From positions 744,001 through 808,000 of the forward strand of contig NZ_AP024202.1 of the NCBI RefSeq assembly GCF_021654855.1: 64,000 nt of DNA, in the 5' to 3' direction. Position 1 is the stretch's first letter. Every line of letters starts with the position of its first letter. The notes beneath the pieces are model-generated. The model was not told the origin of the DNA. It did no database searches and was given only the letters and a program-made list of their open reading frames with translations. Made by a program: the position numbers and the translations under genes. This document shows positions 30,930 to 39,451 of this stretch, in pieces. This DNA is from Thiomicrorhabdus immobilis. GTDB lineage: Bacteria > Pseudomonadota > Gammaproteobacteria > Thiomicrospirales > Thiomicrospiraceae.

Positions 30930-31069
30930 TCGTTCATCTCCTCTGTATTTTTATTAACGAATTTGAAAAAGCTTGTTTAGGATACACATAAAACTACTTA
31001 GTGTGAAATGCTAAATTTACCCTGTGTGAATCATTTATTTGCAAAATAATTTAGGATTATTTGATTGTC

Positions 31070-31081
31070 ACCAGGCCTGGT
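31070..31081. repeat. ACCAGGCCTGGT palindrome between sufE and trpB
   Basis: A perfect 12-mer, extended by one base pair to CACCAGGCCTGGTG. It lies beyond the sufE terminator and upstream of trpB. Confidence 0.85.
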
Positions 31082-31114
31082 GGGATTTGTGGTCGAGTTT
31101 TTGAAGAGACAAAA

Positions 31115-31134
31115 AAGCCTCAATTAAGAGGCTT
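31115..31134 (-). terminator. Rho-independent terminator of sufE
   Basis: AAGCCTC (31115-31121) and GAGGCTT (31128-31134) around AATTAA. On the minus strand it is followed by a run of T. It lies 35 bases past the sufE stop codon. Confidence 0.85.
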
Positions 31135-31168
31135 GTATATGTATGTGTATTTCTGTTTGTTTAGAACA

Positions 31169-31603
31169 TCAGGCCATCCGCTTTTGGCCTTCGGCTTGGA
31201 TGCGTTTAATCATGTGGTACAAGCCGGTGGAACGATTTGGCGATAGTTGTTGTAACAGGCCGATTTTCCCTAAGAAATCTAACGGTGCGGTCGCTACTTC
31301 TTGTGGGGTTCTTCCATGGTAGATTTTAAGTAGCAAAGCGATTAAACCCGATACGATGGCCGCATCGCTTTTGGCTTGCATGAACAGGCGACCATCTTTT
31401 TCTTCAATATGAATCCATACTTGTGACTGACAACCGTGAATGCGGTTTTCTTCGGTCTGGTAGCTGTCATCCAATTGCTGCAGTTGCTTACCCATATCAA
31501 TCAGGTATTTATAACGATCTTTGGGGTTGGCGAAGTGGGTAAAGCGTTTGGTCAAGTCCGCTTGTACTTCTTCGATGCTTTTTTCTGGAACGGTGTAGTC
31601 CAC
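31169..31603 (-). CDS. sufE: Cysteine desulfuration protein SufE
   Basis: A 144-residue sulfur acceptor. The reactive Cys is Cys58 in HGCQSQVW. Other family features are FTHFANPKDRYKYLIDMG (21-38), DAAIVSGLIALLLKIY and LGLLQQLSPNR-like FLGKIGLLQQLSPNRSTG near the C-terminus. It takes persulfide from SufS and passes it to SufB for Fe-S cluster assembly. No other suf genes are nearby. It is monocistronic with its own terminator. Confidence 0.93.
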   Translation of the reverse strand: MDYTVPEKSIEEVQADLTKRFTHFANPKDRYKYLIDMGKQLQQLDDSYQTEENRIHGCQSQVWIHIEEKDGRLFMQAKSDAAIVSGLIALLLKIYHGRTPQEVATAPLDFLGKIGLLQQLSPNRSTGLYHMIKRIQAEGQKRMA

Positions 31604-31809
31604 TACAAAATCCTTTTAACTTTGAATGCGGCATAGTTTACCAAATTCTAAGGTCTTTGTATTTTCCAAAATCCGTGGGGTTATTTTTGTGTTTTTTGAT
31701 TGGATGAATGCCGGTTTGAAGGTCTGTAAACCTAACAATTGCCTAAATAACCGAAAAGCCTGTTTTCAAAATGATTCCGCTAAACGATTGGTCAATCTGT
31801 GTAATCGGG

Positions 31810-32673
31810 CTAACGCAGGTGATAACTGACGGGTACCTTGATTAACCAACGGCTACGGGTGATTTCCTTAGGGAAGGCTTTAAAGTGGTTGTGCATTTTT
31901 TCTTGAAATATCTCTAAAGCGGCTTGATCTAAAATCGCTCTTTCGGAGCTTTGCAATATTTTCAACTTAGTGATGTTTCCATTAGGGGTCAACACAAATT
32001 CGATTGAAACTTCACCCTCCCAACCGCGTCTTTTGGCTCTTCTTGGATAGGTGTCTTTAGCGAAAGTGATAATCTGTTTTCGTAATTCATGTAGATAGGC
32101 TTGTTCGGCATCAACGATTTGTTGTTGGCTGTATTTTGGTTTGCTCGGTTTAGCCTTTGTTATAACGGTTTGCGGCTGGCTAGCGGCGACAGTTTGCTCC
32201 GTTTTCTTTTCAGGCGTTTCTGGAACGGCTTGTGGCTGTTTTACGGGTTCGGCTTTTGGTTGGGTTTGCGTAATCGGTGTTTTTTGAGGTTCGCTTACCT
32301 GTTTTGGTTCAGCTTTTGGTTTGATTTCTTGTTTAAGCTCTTTTTTGGGTTCTTTTTTAGGTTCAGGCTTTTTCGGTTTAATTGGCTTTACTGCGGCAAC
32401 GAGTTCAGGTGGCTGAATCGGCTGAATGGGTTTTGGTTGGCTAATGGGTTCTATTTCAGGCTTGATTTCCGGTTGTACAATCGATTCGATGACTGGCTCA
32501 ACCATCGGTTGAACGCTGGATTCTTGAAACATCGCAAGCGTCACGGGCACAGGTTTGAGTTGTTCTTTTATCGGGGTGTTGGCGCTCAGTGTCCACAGCC
32601 AGTAACCAAGCAATAGCAATGCTGTGTAGAGTATGGCGGCTATGATAAAAGAAAGGGTGGTGCTCGATTTCAT
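31810..32673 (-). CDS. tonB: TonB energy-transducing protein
   Basis: A 287-residue protein: one N-terminal membrane helix (about 7-27), a long Pro/Lys/Glu-rich periplasmic spacer (about 60-190, repeated KPxPKKEP patterns) and a C-terminal TonB domain with RRGWEGEVSIEFVLTPNG and SRWLIKVPVSY. It carries proton-motive energy from ExbB/ExbD to outer-membrane receptors. It overlaps exbD by 4 bases, in an exbB-exbD-tonB operon. No TonB-dependent receptor gene is in the window. Skewed base use over the Pro/Lys repeat opens a long spurious antisense frame. Confidence 0.93.
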   Translation of the reverse strand: MKSSTTLSFIIAAILYTALLLLGYWLWTLSANTPIKEQLKPVPVTLAMFQESSVQPMVEPVIESIVQPEIKPEIEPISQPKPIQPIQPPELVAAVKPIKPKKPEPKKEPKKELKQEIKPKAEPKQVSEPQKTPITQTQPKAEPVKQPQAVPETPEKKTEQTVAASQPQTVITKAKPSKPKYSQQQIVDAEQAYLHELRKQIITFAKDTYPRRAKRRGWEGEVSIEFVLTPNGNITKLKILQSSERAILDQAALEIFQEKMHNHFKAFPKEITRSRWLIKVPVSYHLR

Positions 32674-33074
32674 TGTTGTTGCGATTTAGTCAAGATAGAG
32701 AGGTTGTTAAGTTCTTGGCCTTTTAAAGCGTCAACGAGTTTTACAAAAGTGCCAAATTCCGCTTTCTTATCCACTTGCAGGGTAATGGCTTGTTCTTTGG
32801 ACAGTTTGCTTAATCTCTGGGAGATATTGGCAAAACTTTCTGGTTGTTCATTTATGAAATATTGGTTTTCGGCATTGATATGCAGCAGAACAGGTGTGAT
32901 GTTTTCCGCTGGGACATAGGTTTGGGTATTAGTGGTTTCAGGTAGCTCGATATTCAGACTATCTTTAACGATAAAACTCGCTGTCATTAACACTATGGCA
33001 AGCAGGACTAGCATAACGTCAATTAAAGGGATGACGTTCATGGTGTCAAATCGTTTAAGTTCGGAGCGTCGCAT
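32670..33074 (-). CDS. exbD: Biopolymer transport protein ExbD
   Basis: 134 residues: a cytoplasmic N-terminus, one membrane helix with the essential Asp19 (NVIPLIDVMLVLLAIVL), and a periplasmic domain (about 45-130). It is the proton-responsive partner of ExbB. It is placed between exbB (23 bases upstream) and tonB (4-base overlap). Confidence 0.93.
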   Translation of the reverse strand: MRRSELKRFDTMNVIPLIDVMLVLLAIVLMTASFIVKDSLNIELPETTNTQTYVPAENITPVLLHINAENQYFINEQPESFANISQRLSKLSKEQAITLQVDKKAEFGTFVKLVDALKGQELNNLSILTKSQQQ

Positions 33075-33097
33075 TATGCAAGGATATCCTAAAGCAA

Positions 33098-33544
33098 CTA
33101 TAGTGTTTTAGTGGCTGGGTTAGCAGGCTGATGAATGCTATATAGTGAGTTGATCACTTCGACTTTTCTGAGTAAACCGTTATAGGCAATGATGGTTGGA
33201 ATCGCTATAGCAATACCTGCCGCGGTGGCTTTTAAGGCCAAAGCCAGCCCCACCATAATGGCTCCGGTTTCAATGGCTTGGTTTTGACCGATATCATAGA
33301 AGGTAATCAAGATACCGATAACCGTGCCAAGTAGACCAACAAATGGGGTGTTTGCGCCAATAGTCGACAATATCGTAAGGTTGCGTGTTAAATCGATATT
33401 GAGTAAGACTTGTTGGTCGTAGCTTTCAAGGCGTAAGTTACGGTAAAAAATGATACGCTCGACGGTGACCCATAGAGCGATGAATCCCATTAATCCTAAA
33501 AGGCCAAAGACAGTAAGGTCTAGATAGGTCTTAATCAATTCCAT
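33098..33544 (-). CDS. exbB: Short-form ExbB proton-channel subunit
   Basis: A 148-residue MotA/TolQ/ExbB-family protein with three helices (about 8-28, 65-88 and 97-122). Channel motifs include LSTIGANTPFVGLLGTVIGIL and a LALALKATAAGIAIAIPTIIAYN helix. It is much shorter than E. coli ExbB (about 240 residues) and looks like the compact ExbB2 type common in Campylobacterota. It is the first gene of the TonB operon and is divergent from the metallo-beta-lactamase gene. Confidence 0.9.
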   Translation of the reverse strand: MELIKTYLDLTVFGLLGLMGFIALWVTVERIIFYRNLRLESYDQQVLLNIDLTRNLTILSTIGANTPFVGLLGTVIGILITFYDIGQNQAIETGAIMVGLALALKATAAGIAIAIPTIIAYNGLLRKVEVINSLYSIHQPANPATKTL

Positions 33545-33590
33545 GGTGTTGAAAATCCGTATATAAAATTAAATGAATCAGCGTATTTTA

Positions 33591-33623
33591 ATACTTTATA
33601 GATGAATATAGTGAATAAAGTAT
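33591..33623. promoter_or_regulatory. Inverted repeat between divergent exbB and the MBL-fold gene
   Basis: Perfect 9-base arms ATACTTTAT (33591-33599) and ATAAAGTAT (33615-33623) with a 15-base spacer, about 50 bases upstream of exbB. It could be an operator for the TonB operon. It does not resemble a Fur box. Confidence 0.35.
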
Positions 33624-33749
33624 GAATATGGGGGAGGGATGAATGGTCTAGGTGGTTTTACTGTGCGTATATTGCTGTATTAATTTTTAAGCAAAAGGTG
33701 TTAAAATCGTCAGGTTAAACAATTAAAAAAATACAGTTGGGAGATTGTT

Positions 33750-34745
33750 ATGAAACGTCGTGACTTATTAAAATCGGCATTCGGTTTATCGGCAGGTTTG
33801 ATTGGGATGTCGGCATTGAAGCCGCTATATGCAAATGATGAGTTGGTAATGAAGGCTGACCCAATGTATGACGTACCTGTTACCAAGGTATCAGATCGTT
33901 GCTATTACCTTTTGGCGAAAGATCCTGAGCCGTCACCAGAAAACCACGCATTTTTTAATAATCCGGGTTTCATTGTCACAAGTGAAGGTGTTGTCGTTAT
34001 CGATACCGGTAGTTCTGTGCAAATTGGTGAAATGGTTATTCGCCAAATTAAGACGGTAACGGATAAACCGATTCTTGCGGTTATTAATACCCATTATCAC
34101 GGTGACCACTTTTTAGGAAACCATGCCTTTATCGCTGCAAACCCTAAATTGGATATTTATTCACATCAAGCGACCATTGATAATATCAAGAAAGGTGGTG
34201 GAGAGTTTTGGGTTGGTTTCATGCAACGTAACTCAAACAATGGGATTTCAGGTACTGTGGTAACACCGCCTAATAAAACGGTTAAGGGTGGCGAAACCAT
34301 GAAATTTGGTGATACGACAATCAAAATCCACCAGTGGGGAACTGCGCATACCGAGTGTGATTTAATTGTTGAAGTCGTTGAAGATAATGTTGCATTTTTA
34401 GGCGATACGGCAATGCGTCGTGTAGCGAACATGGCCGATGGTTCTTTCCCAGGAACGGTCGAGGTGATGAAAAAAGCGAAAGCTTTGGGTTGTGATCATT
34501 ACATCCTTGGTCATGGTCCTCATGATAATGTTTCAATCTGTGAAGATATGCAGAAGTTCTGTGAAATTATTTATGGAGATGCGACTAAGTACTATGAAGA
34601 AGGGCTTTCTGACTTTGAAATGAAGCCTAAAATCATGGCGAATCCATTTATGAAAGATGTGGCAAGCAGCTGGCCTGGTTATGAACATACGATTGGTAAG
34701 TTCATTGCTGTCGCTGTCGCAGAAGTAGAAAAAAGTATGTTCTAA
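33750..34745 (+). CDS. Tat-exported metallo-beta-lactamase-fold hydrolase
   Basis: A 331-residue protein. The N-terminus MKRRDLLKSAFGLSAG is a twin-arginine signal, cleaved near LYAND, so a folded metalloprotein is exported. The zinc motif is H115-Y-H117-G-D119-H120; later ligands lie in GTAHTECD, FLGDTAMRR and LGHGPHD. Relatives (SoxH-type and quinoprotein-associated MBL proteins) occur in sulfur and methylotrophic oxidisers, but their substrates are mostly unknown. GGGAG is well spaced before the ATG. It is divergent from exbB, and its transcript ends at a strong hairpin. Confidence 0.85.
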   Translation: MKRRDLLKSAFGLSAGLIGMSALKPLYANDELVMKADPMYDVPVTKVSDRCYYLLAKDPEPSPENHAFFNNPGFIVTSEGVVVIDTGSSVQIGEMVIRQIKTVTDKPILAVINTHYHGDHFLGNHAFIAANPKLDIYSHQATIDNIKKGGGEFWVGFMQRNSNNGISGTVVTPPNKTVKGGETMKFGDTTIKIHQWGTAHTECDLIVEVVEDNVAFLGDTAMRRVANMADGSFPGTVEVMKKAKALGCDHYILGHGPHDNVSICEDMQKFCEIIYGDATKYYEEGLSDFEMKPKIMANPFMKDVASSWPGYEHTIGKFIAVAVAEVEKSMF

Positions 34746-34778
34746 CACACGTTAGATAACTTTTTTCACTCTACAACG

Positions 34779-34815
34779 AAAAACCCCGAAAAGAGACTTC
34801 TTTTTGGGGTTTTTT
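34779..34815 (+). terminator. Terminator after the MBL-fold gene
   Basis: Hairpin with AAACCCCGAAAAG on the left and CTTTTTGGGGTTT on the right (one G-U pair), followed by T residues. It lies about 35 bases past the stop codon at 34743-34745. Confidence 0.85.
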
Positions 34816-34844
34816 ATTGGCGAATTCAAGCCGAAAATAAACTG

Positions 34845-34856
34845 ACCAGGCCTGGT
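34845..34856. repeat. ACCAGGCCTGGT palindrome between convergent MBL and serB genes
   Basis: A perfect 12-mer 15 bases from the serB stop codon on the minus strand. Confidence 0.85.
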
Positions 34857-34871
34857 TGCTTTATATTTGAT

Positions 34872-35711
34872 TTATTCAATAAAGTCTAAAATCGCATCTA
34901 AACCGGCAAAGTTCAGAGAGGTGGTCGCCTGTTGCTGAACCGCCGGTTTTGCATGGTAAGCGACCGAAAGGCCGGCTTGATTCATCATCAGCAGATCATT
35001 GGCACCATCGCCGACAGCGATGACCTGGTTAGGTTCAATTGCCAGTTTTTCGCAAAGTTCGTGTAGAAAATCGGCTTTCGCTTGTGCACCGATTATGCCG
35101 CCAATCACTTCACCGGTCAGCTCCCCATTGCTCTCGCCCAGTAGGTTTGCTCTGGTAAAGTCTAAGTTTAATTCTTTTTGTAAACGCTCCGTAAAGAAGG
35201 TGAATCCTCCAGATACCAAAGCGAATTTAATTCCGTTCTTGTGTAAACCGGAAATCCATTTTTCAGCCCCAGGATTGAGGGTTAGACGGTCATTGTAAAC
35301 ATAGCTTAAAGCATGGGTGTCTAGCCCTTTTAACAGGCCTACTCGTTGCATAAGCGATTCTTCAAAATTCAGTTCACCGCGCATTGCCGCTTCGGTAATG
35401 GCTGCTACCTCAGGTTTAAGATTGACGTAGTCGGCAATCTCGTCCACACATTCGATGCTGATTAAGGTCGAATCCATATCGCTGATGACCAGCTTAATCT
35501 CTTTGCCATCAAACCCTTCAGGAAGTAGGTTGATGTCAACTTGAATCTCTTCAGCGATGGCTTTCAGGGCCTCTATAGAGGGGGCTTGCTCCAGTTCAAG
35601 GCGAAAGTGGTTGTTGATTTTAACGGGTTTACCAGCTTGACCATAGGCTCGTTCAATGACTTTGTATTGTTCAAAGTTCAGGGCGTTGCTGTGAATAATA
35701 ATGGTGGCCAT
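34872..35711 (-). CDS. serB: Phosphoserine phosphatase
   Basis: A 279-residue HAD-superfamily enzyme for the last step of serine synthesis. Motif I is D78-M-D80-S-T-L, then SIECVDEIADY; motif II is LVSGGFTFFTERL; motif IV is GDGANDLLMM. A short N-terminal ACT-like segment (about 1-65) is present, as in proteobacterial SerB. It is on the minus strand, with an RDD membrane protein gene just upstream. Confidence 0.95.
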   Translation of the reverse strand: MATIIIHSNALNFEQYKVIERAYGQAGKPVKINNHFRLELEQAPSIEALKAIAEEIQVDINLLPEGFDGKEIKLVISDMDSTLISIECVDEIADYVNLKPEVAAITEAAMRGELNFEESLMQRVGLLKGLDTHALSYVYNDRLTLNPGAEKWISGLHKNGIKFALVSGGFTFFTERLQKELNLDFTRANLLGESNGELTGEVIGGIIGAQAKADFLHELCEKLAIEPNQVIAVGDGANDLLMMNQAGLSVAYHAKPAVQQQATTSLNFAGLDAILDFIE

Positions 35712-35776
35712 ATCGTTTCCTATTTGCTGTGATGACTAAGCCTTTGGCTAGTTACTTTTGGCTAATTTGTGAGCAG

Positions 35777-36181
35777 TTATTTTTGAGTGTGGACTATTTT
35801 AGTCTTTGCGAATCGATCCTGCAAAAGTTGTTGCTTGGGGAAAAACAGGCCAAGCCAACCGATTAGAAAAAATAGAATGGTAAAGATGAATCTTAGGTTG
35901 GCAGAGTGTCTAGAGAGTAACCGATTGTCTTCAGTGACAAGCTGTAATTTCCACGTTCTCAGACCTGGTGTTTGCCCTGATTGAATCCAGAAGTAGGTGA
36001 GATACACATATGTTATCGCCACAATGTAAATCTGAAAGGCTAAGGTTACCGTCGGATTGTCGGTAAATTCTTTACCCTGCCAAAGTACAAAAGGGACGGC
36101 GGCAACAAACCAAATGGCGATTAGCAATAAAAGGTCGTATAGATTGGCAAAAAGTATTTTAAATCCGCTCATGATGCTCAA
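35777..36181 (-). CDS. RDD-family membrane protein
   Basis: 134 residues, with three or four membrane helices (about 12-32, 45-65 and 95-115). The family feature QSGQTPGLRTWKLQLV (about 68-83) is clear, and the name-giving Arg-Asp-Asp region at the start is degenerate (NLYDLLLLIAI). Function of the family is poorly known; some members affect Na+/H+ exchange. It lies 65 bases upstream of serB and is divergent from the CbiM-like gene. Confidence 0.8.
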   Translation of the reverse strand: MSIMSGFKILFANLYDLLLLIAIWFVAAVPFVLWQGKEFTDNPTVTLAFQIYIVAITYVYLTYFWIQSGQTPGLRTWKLQLVTEDNRLLSRHSANLRFIFTILFFLIGWLGLFFPKQQLLQDRFAKTKIVHTQK

Positions 36182-36283
36182 GGCTTATAATTGTTGTTAA
36201 AATTTCAAGTATTGTACACGTTTCGCGTTAATTTAATAATAGAGTTGCTTAACGGTGTTAAGGACGGATTTGGAGATGTTATT

Positions 36284-36952
36284 TTGAATTTACTCGCTGA
36301 AAGTCTAGGTTTGACGACCATCGTAGGTGGTTGGGTTGTCTTTATATTGGCGCTACTCTGGGCTTTGAAAACCGCTCCTTGGCATAAGGTCAATGGAGAT
36401 AAAGCCGCACAACACGTCTTATTGGGGTTGTCGGTAATTGTTTTTTTTGTTTGGCAGTTCGGAGCAAATCTAGATAACGGAATTACCTTTCACTTTTTAT
36501 TGATGACCTTGATGACCTTGATGTTTGGACCTCAATTTGCCATTGTTGGGATGCTGTTAGCTTTAATCGGTGTTACTTATCAAGCGGATTTAGGGTGGTT
36601 GTCTTTTGGTATCAATGCCGTGTTGATGGGGATTGTGCCGATTACCGTGACCTGGGTGTTGTATCGACTGGGAGCCAAGTTTTTAGAGGCCAATTTTTTT
36701 GTCTATATCTTTTACAATGGTTTTTTTTCGTCTGCGGTCGGAGTGGTTGTATCTTTAGGCTTGTCCGCTTTGGTGTTGGGGTTAAATGAAGTTTATTCAC
36801 CGCAAATATTGGAGCAAAGCTTTATTGTCTATATCCCTTTGATGGCAACACCGGAAGGTTTTGTGAATGGCATGCTATTGGCCGCATTGGTGGTGTTAAA
36901 GCCCAATTGGATCGCAACCTTTCACGATCAAACCTACATTAATGGCAAATAG
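36284..36952 (+). CDS. CbiM-like energy-coupling factor transporter permease
   Basis: About 222 residues with six or seven helices. The frame opens upstream at 36191, but TTG 36284 is preferred: GGAG lies 8 bases before it and the product then starts NLLAESLGL as relatives do. The segments NFFVYIFYNGFFSS-like EANFFVYIFYNGFF and PLMATPEGFVNGML (near the C-terminus) resemble single-gene CbiM-like permeases of proteobacteria. CbiM proteins form the S-component for cobalt or nickel in ECF transporters; no ATPase or CbiQ gene is adjacent, so the metal and the partners are unknown. Confidence 0.7.
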   Translation: MNLLAESLGLTTIVGGWVVFILALLWALKTAPWHKVNGDKAAQHVLLGLSVIVFFVWQFGANLDNGITFHFLLMTLMTLMFGPQFAIVGMLLALIGVTYQADLGWLSFGINAVLMGIVPITVTWVLYRLGAKFLEANFFVYIFYNGFFSSAVGVVVSLGLSALVLGLNEVYSPQILEQSFIVYIPLMATPEGFVNGMLLAALVVLKPNWIATFHDQTYINGK

Positions 36953-37115
36953 TCTCATTTAGTTATCCAGGTTTTTTTAAGAAAGTCGGTTATTGCGAGC
37001 TTTATCACCAATAGCTTAGCTGTTTGCGATAGGGGGGTATTGTAAGAGTGGCTTGAAAGGGTGGTTTGATAAGTTGGTTTTGATAAGGTTTGGACATGAA
37101 AATTTTGACATAAAA

Positions 37116-37137
37116 AAACCGGCCATTTGGCCGGTTT
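37116..37137 (-). terminator. Rho-independent terminator of the SoxK-like lipoprotein gene
   Basis: AAACCGGCC (37116-37124) and GGCCGGTTT (37129-37137) with an ATTT loop. On the minus strand it continues into a T-run. It lies 20 bases past the stop codon. Confidence 0.85.
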
Positions 37138-37157
37138 CTCTCAGAACAGATAAGGAA

Positions 37158-37487
37158 TTATTTTTCCCAACCTGCTTTCAATCCTTTCCATGACTCCATC
37201 TGAGTCACTTCAGCGTTTGCTGATTTGTACGCTTCTTTAGCAAACTTAAGTGCAGTTGCTTCATCGCCTTTCTTCTTAGCTTCGTCCGCTTTTGAAAGGT
37301 AAGTGTCAACATAAGATTGTTTCATCTTTTTCTGTTTCCACACGTTGTTAACAGCTTTGGCTTTTGCGTGAGCCGCATTAGCGCCTTCAACGTAGTCTGC
37401 ATAAGTTACAGGTGTTGATTGTGTAGCAGTACAACCACCCATTCCTAATGCTGCAACGATTGCTGTTCCGATTAATAATTTTTTCAT
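37158..37487 (-). CDS. Small lipoprotein, SoxXA-binding (SoxK)-like
   Basis: A 109-residue protein with a lipoprotein signal (lipobox GMGGC, Cys19) and a mature helical hairpin rich in Ala and Lys. The pattern AHAKAKAVNNVWK, then YLSKADEAKKKGDEATALKFAKEAYKSANAEV (quoted in parts) resembles SoxK/SAXB, a small partner that stimulates the cytochrome SoxXA in thiosulfate oxidation. The similarity is in low-complexity helices, so the call is tentative; a TPR-like or Lpp-like lipoprotein is the alternative. No sox genes are in the window. Confidence 0.55.
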   Translation of the reverse strand: MKKLLIGTAIVAALGMGGCTATQSTPVTYADYVEGANAAHAKAKAVNNVWKQKKMKQSYVDTYLSKADEAKKKGDEATALKFAKEAYKSANAEVTQMESWKGLKAGWEK

Positions 37488-37842
37488 TTGGTATCCTCCA
37501 GATTAAAAAGAGCTTTACTAGCTTTTAAGCTTATATATTTTTTTATATATTTTATTATGTCGTTGGCCATTGTAATCGTAATTGACATAATGTTAAAGCT
37601 TAATACGAACACTTTTTTTGCTGTTTTCGCATGGTTGTATACGTTATTAAGTTTACCCCGGTCGTGTCAATCTTTATAATACCCAGTATTGGATGTAAAT
37701 AACGTTATTTTTCGAGTGTTTTTTAGTTCAGTTAATGTATAACTGTATGAAATTTAACGAATTTAACTTTTTAGTAAAGTTTTTTGGTTTTTTTTAGAAA
37801 AATAACTAATTAGCCTATAAGTTTTATATAAGGTAGAAAAAA
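37488..37842. other. Divergent AT-rich spacer between the lipoprotein gene and guaB
   Basis: 355 bases, strongly A/T-rich with long T runs. It must hold promoters for both genes, but none can be assigned with confidence. AAGG precedes the guaB ATG by about 9 bases. No coding frame or strong hairpin was seen. Confidence 0.55.
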
Positions 37843-39303
37843 ATGAGAATTTTGCAAGATGCATTAACTTTTGATGATGTTTTATTGGTTCCAGCACACT
37901 CAACTGTGTTGCCAAAAGATGTTTCACTGAAAACAAAATTAACCAAAGAAATTACGCTTAATATTCCGTTTGTTTCTGCTGCAATGGATACGGTTACCGA
38001 AGCGCGTCTAGCAATCTCTATGGCGCAAGAGGGTGGTATCGGAATTATCCACAAGAATATGACTGTTAAAGAACAGGCTCATGTCGTAAGTAAAGTGAAA
38101 AAATATGAGCACGGTGTGATTTTAGAGCCGATTACCGTTCAGCATACAGATACGGTTGCGGACGTGGTTAAGAAAACCAAAAAGAACCGAGTCTCTAGTG
38201 CGCCGGTTATGGATGGAACTGACTTGGTTGGTATTGTGACCAGTAGAGATATTCGTTTTGTAACGGACATGTCACAACCGGTTTCAAAAATCATGACACC
38301 AAAAGAAAATTTGGTAACGGTAAAAGAGAAAGAAGACCCAGAAGTGGTTCTGAATCTTTTGCATGAAAACCGCATTGAACGTGTATTAGTGGTGAATGAT
38401 AGTTTTCAGCTTAAAGGTATGATTACCGTTTCTGACATGATGAAACAATCTGACCATCCAAATGCGTGTAAGGATTCTGAAGGCCGTTTACGTGTTGGTG
38501 CGGCAGTGGGAACGGGCGCGGAAACCGAAGATCGTGTAACGGCTTTGGTTAAGGCGGGTGTAGATGTAATTATCGTTGATACCGCTCACGGACATTCACA
38601 AGGTGTACTTGATCGTGTGGCGTGGGTAAAACAGAACTTCCCACAAGTGCAGGTTATTGGTGGGAATATCGCCACCGGTGAAGCGGCTCTTGATTTGGTT
38701 GCCGCTGGTGCGGATGGCGTTAAAGTCGGTATCGGTCCAGGTTCAATCTGTACAACTCGTATCGTTGCAGGTGTTGGTGTTCCACAAATCACGGCAATCT
38801 CAAATGTAGCTAAAGCCTTAGAAGGCACTGGCGTTCCATTGATTGCCGATGGTGGTTTACGTTTCTCTGGTGATGTGGCTAAAGCATTGGTCGCTGGGGC
38901 ATCTGCTTGTATGATTGGAAGCATGTTTGCGGGTACGGAAGAATCTCCTGGTGAGATCGAATACTACCAAGGGCGTGCATATAAGTCATATCGTGGTATG
39001 GGTTCATTAGGCGCAATGGCTCAACCTTCTGGTTCAAGTGACCGTTATTTCCAGGCCTCTAACGCAGAAGATAAATTGGTACCAGAAGGGATTGAAGGAC
39101 GTGTTGCCTACAAAGGGCCTTTATCCCCAATTATCCACCAGTTGGTGGGTGGTATCCGTTCAAGTATGGGTTATACCGGTTGTAAAGATATCCCAACCAT
39201 GAACACTAAACCTTCTTTTGTTAAAGTAACTTCTGCGGGTATGGCTGAAAGTCATGTTCACGATGTAACTATTGTTAAAGAAGCGCCTAACTACCGTGTG
39301 TAG
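37843..39303 (+). CDS. guaB: IMP dehydrogenase
   Basis: A 486-residue enzyme converting IMP to XMP with NAD, the first committed step to GMP. A TIM barrel is interrupted by two CBS domains (about 90-205). The catalytic loop is [11 protein letters not shown] with Cys303; the flap contains [13 protein letters not shown]. It starts [17 protein letters not shown] as usual. guaA follows after about 150 bases, the usual guaBA order. Confidence 0.98.
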   Translation: MRILQDALTFDDVLLVPAHSTVLPKDVSLKTKLTKEITLNIPFVSAAMDTVTEARLAISMAQEGGIGIIHKNMTVKEQAHVVSKVKKYEHGVILEPITVQHTDTVADVVKKTKKNRVSSAPVMDGTDLVGIVTSRDIRFVTDMSQPVSKIMTPKENLVTVKEKEDPEVVLNLLHENRIERVLVVNDSFQLKGMITVSDMMKQSDHPNACKDSEGRLRVGAAVGTGAETEDRVTALVKAGVDVIIVDTAHGHSQGVLDRVAWVKQNFPQVQVIGGNIATGEAALDLVAAGADGVKVGIGPGSICTTRIVAGVGVPQITAISNVAKALEGTGVPLIADGGLRFSGDVAKALVAGASACMIGSMFAGTEESPGEIEYYQGRAYKSYRGMGSLGAMAQPSGSSDRYFQASNAEDKLVPEGIEGRVAYKGPLSPIIHQLVGGIRSSMGYTGCKDIPTMNTKPSFVKVTSAGMAESHVHDVTIVKEAPNYRV

Positions 39304-39451
39304 TTAACGCATAAAAAGTTACATAGGCTTTTATAAGCGATTACTCATTATTGGTTGTTAGCTATATTTAAGTCTTCAAAGCTTTTGTGGAATACCGCAA
39401 AAGCTTTTTGCATTTAAATCGTTTTTTATTACCCTACATTTTGGACTCACT

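Noticed and set aside
32101-32616. 171-residue open frame antisense to tonB
   Set aside because: It mirrors the Pro/Lys/Glu repeat of TonB and gives a Phe/Arg/Leu-rich nonsense product.
33545-33749. Fur box upstream of the TonB operon
   Set aside because: No GATAATGATAATCATTATC-like sequence was found; only the 9-base dyad is present.
36191-36283. Longer N-terminus of the CbiM-like permease
   Set aside because: The upstream TTG has no ribosome site and the added residues do not resemble relatives; TTG 36284 fits better.
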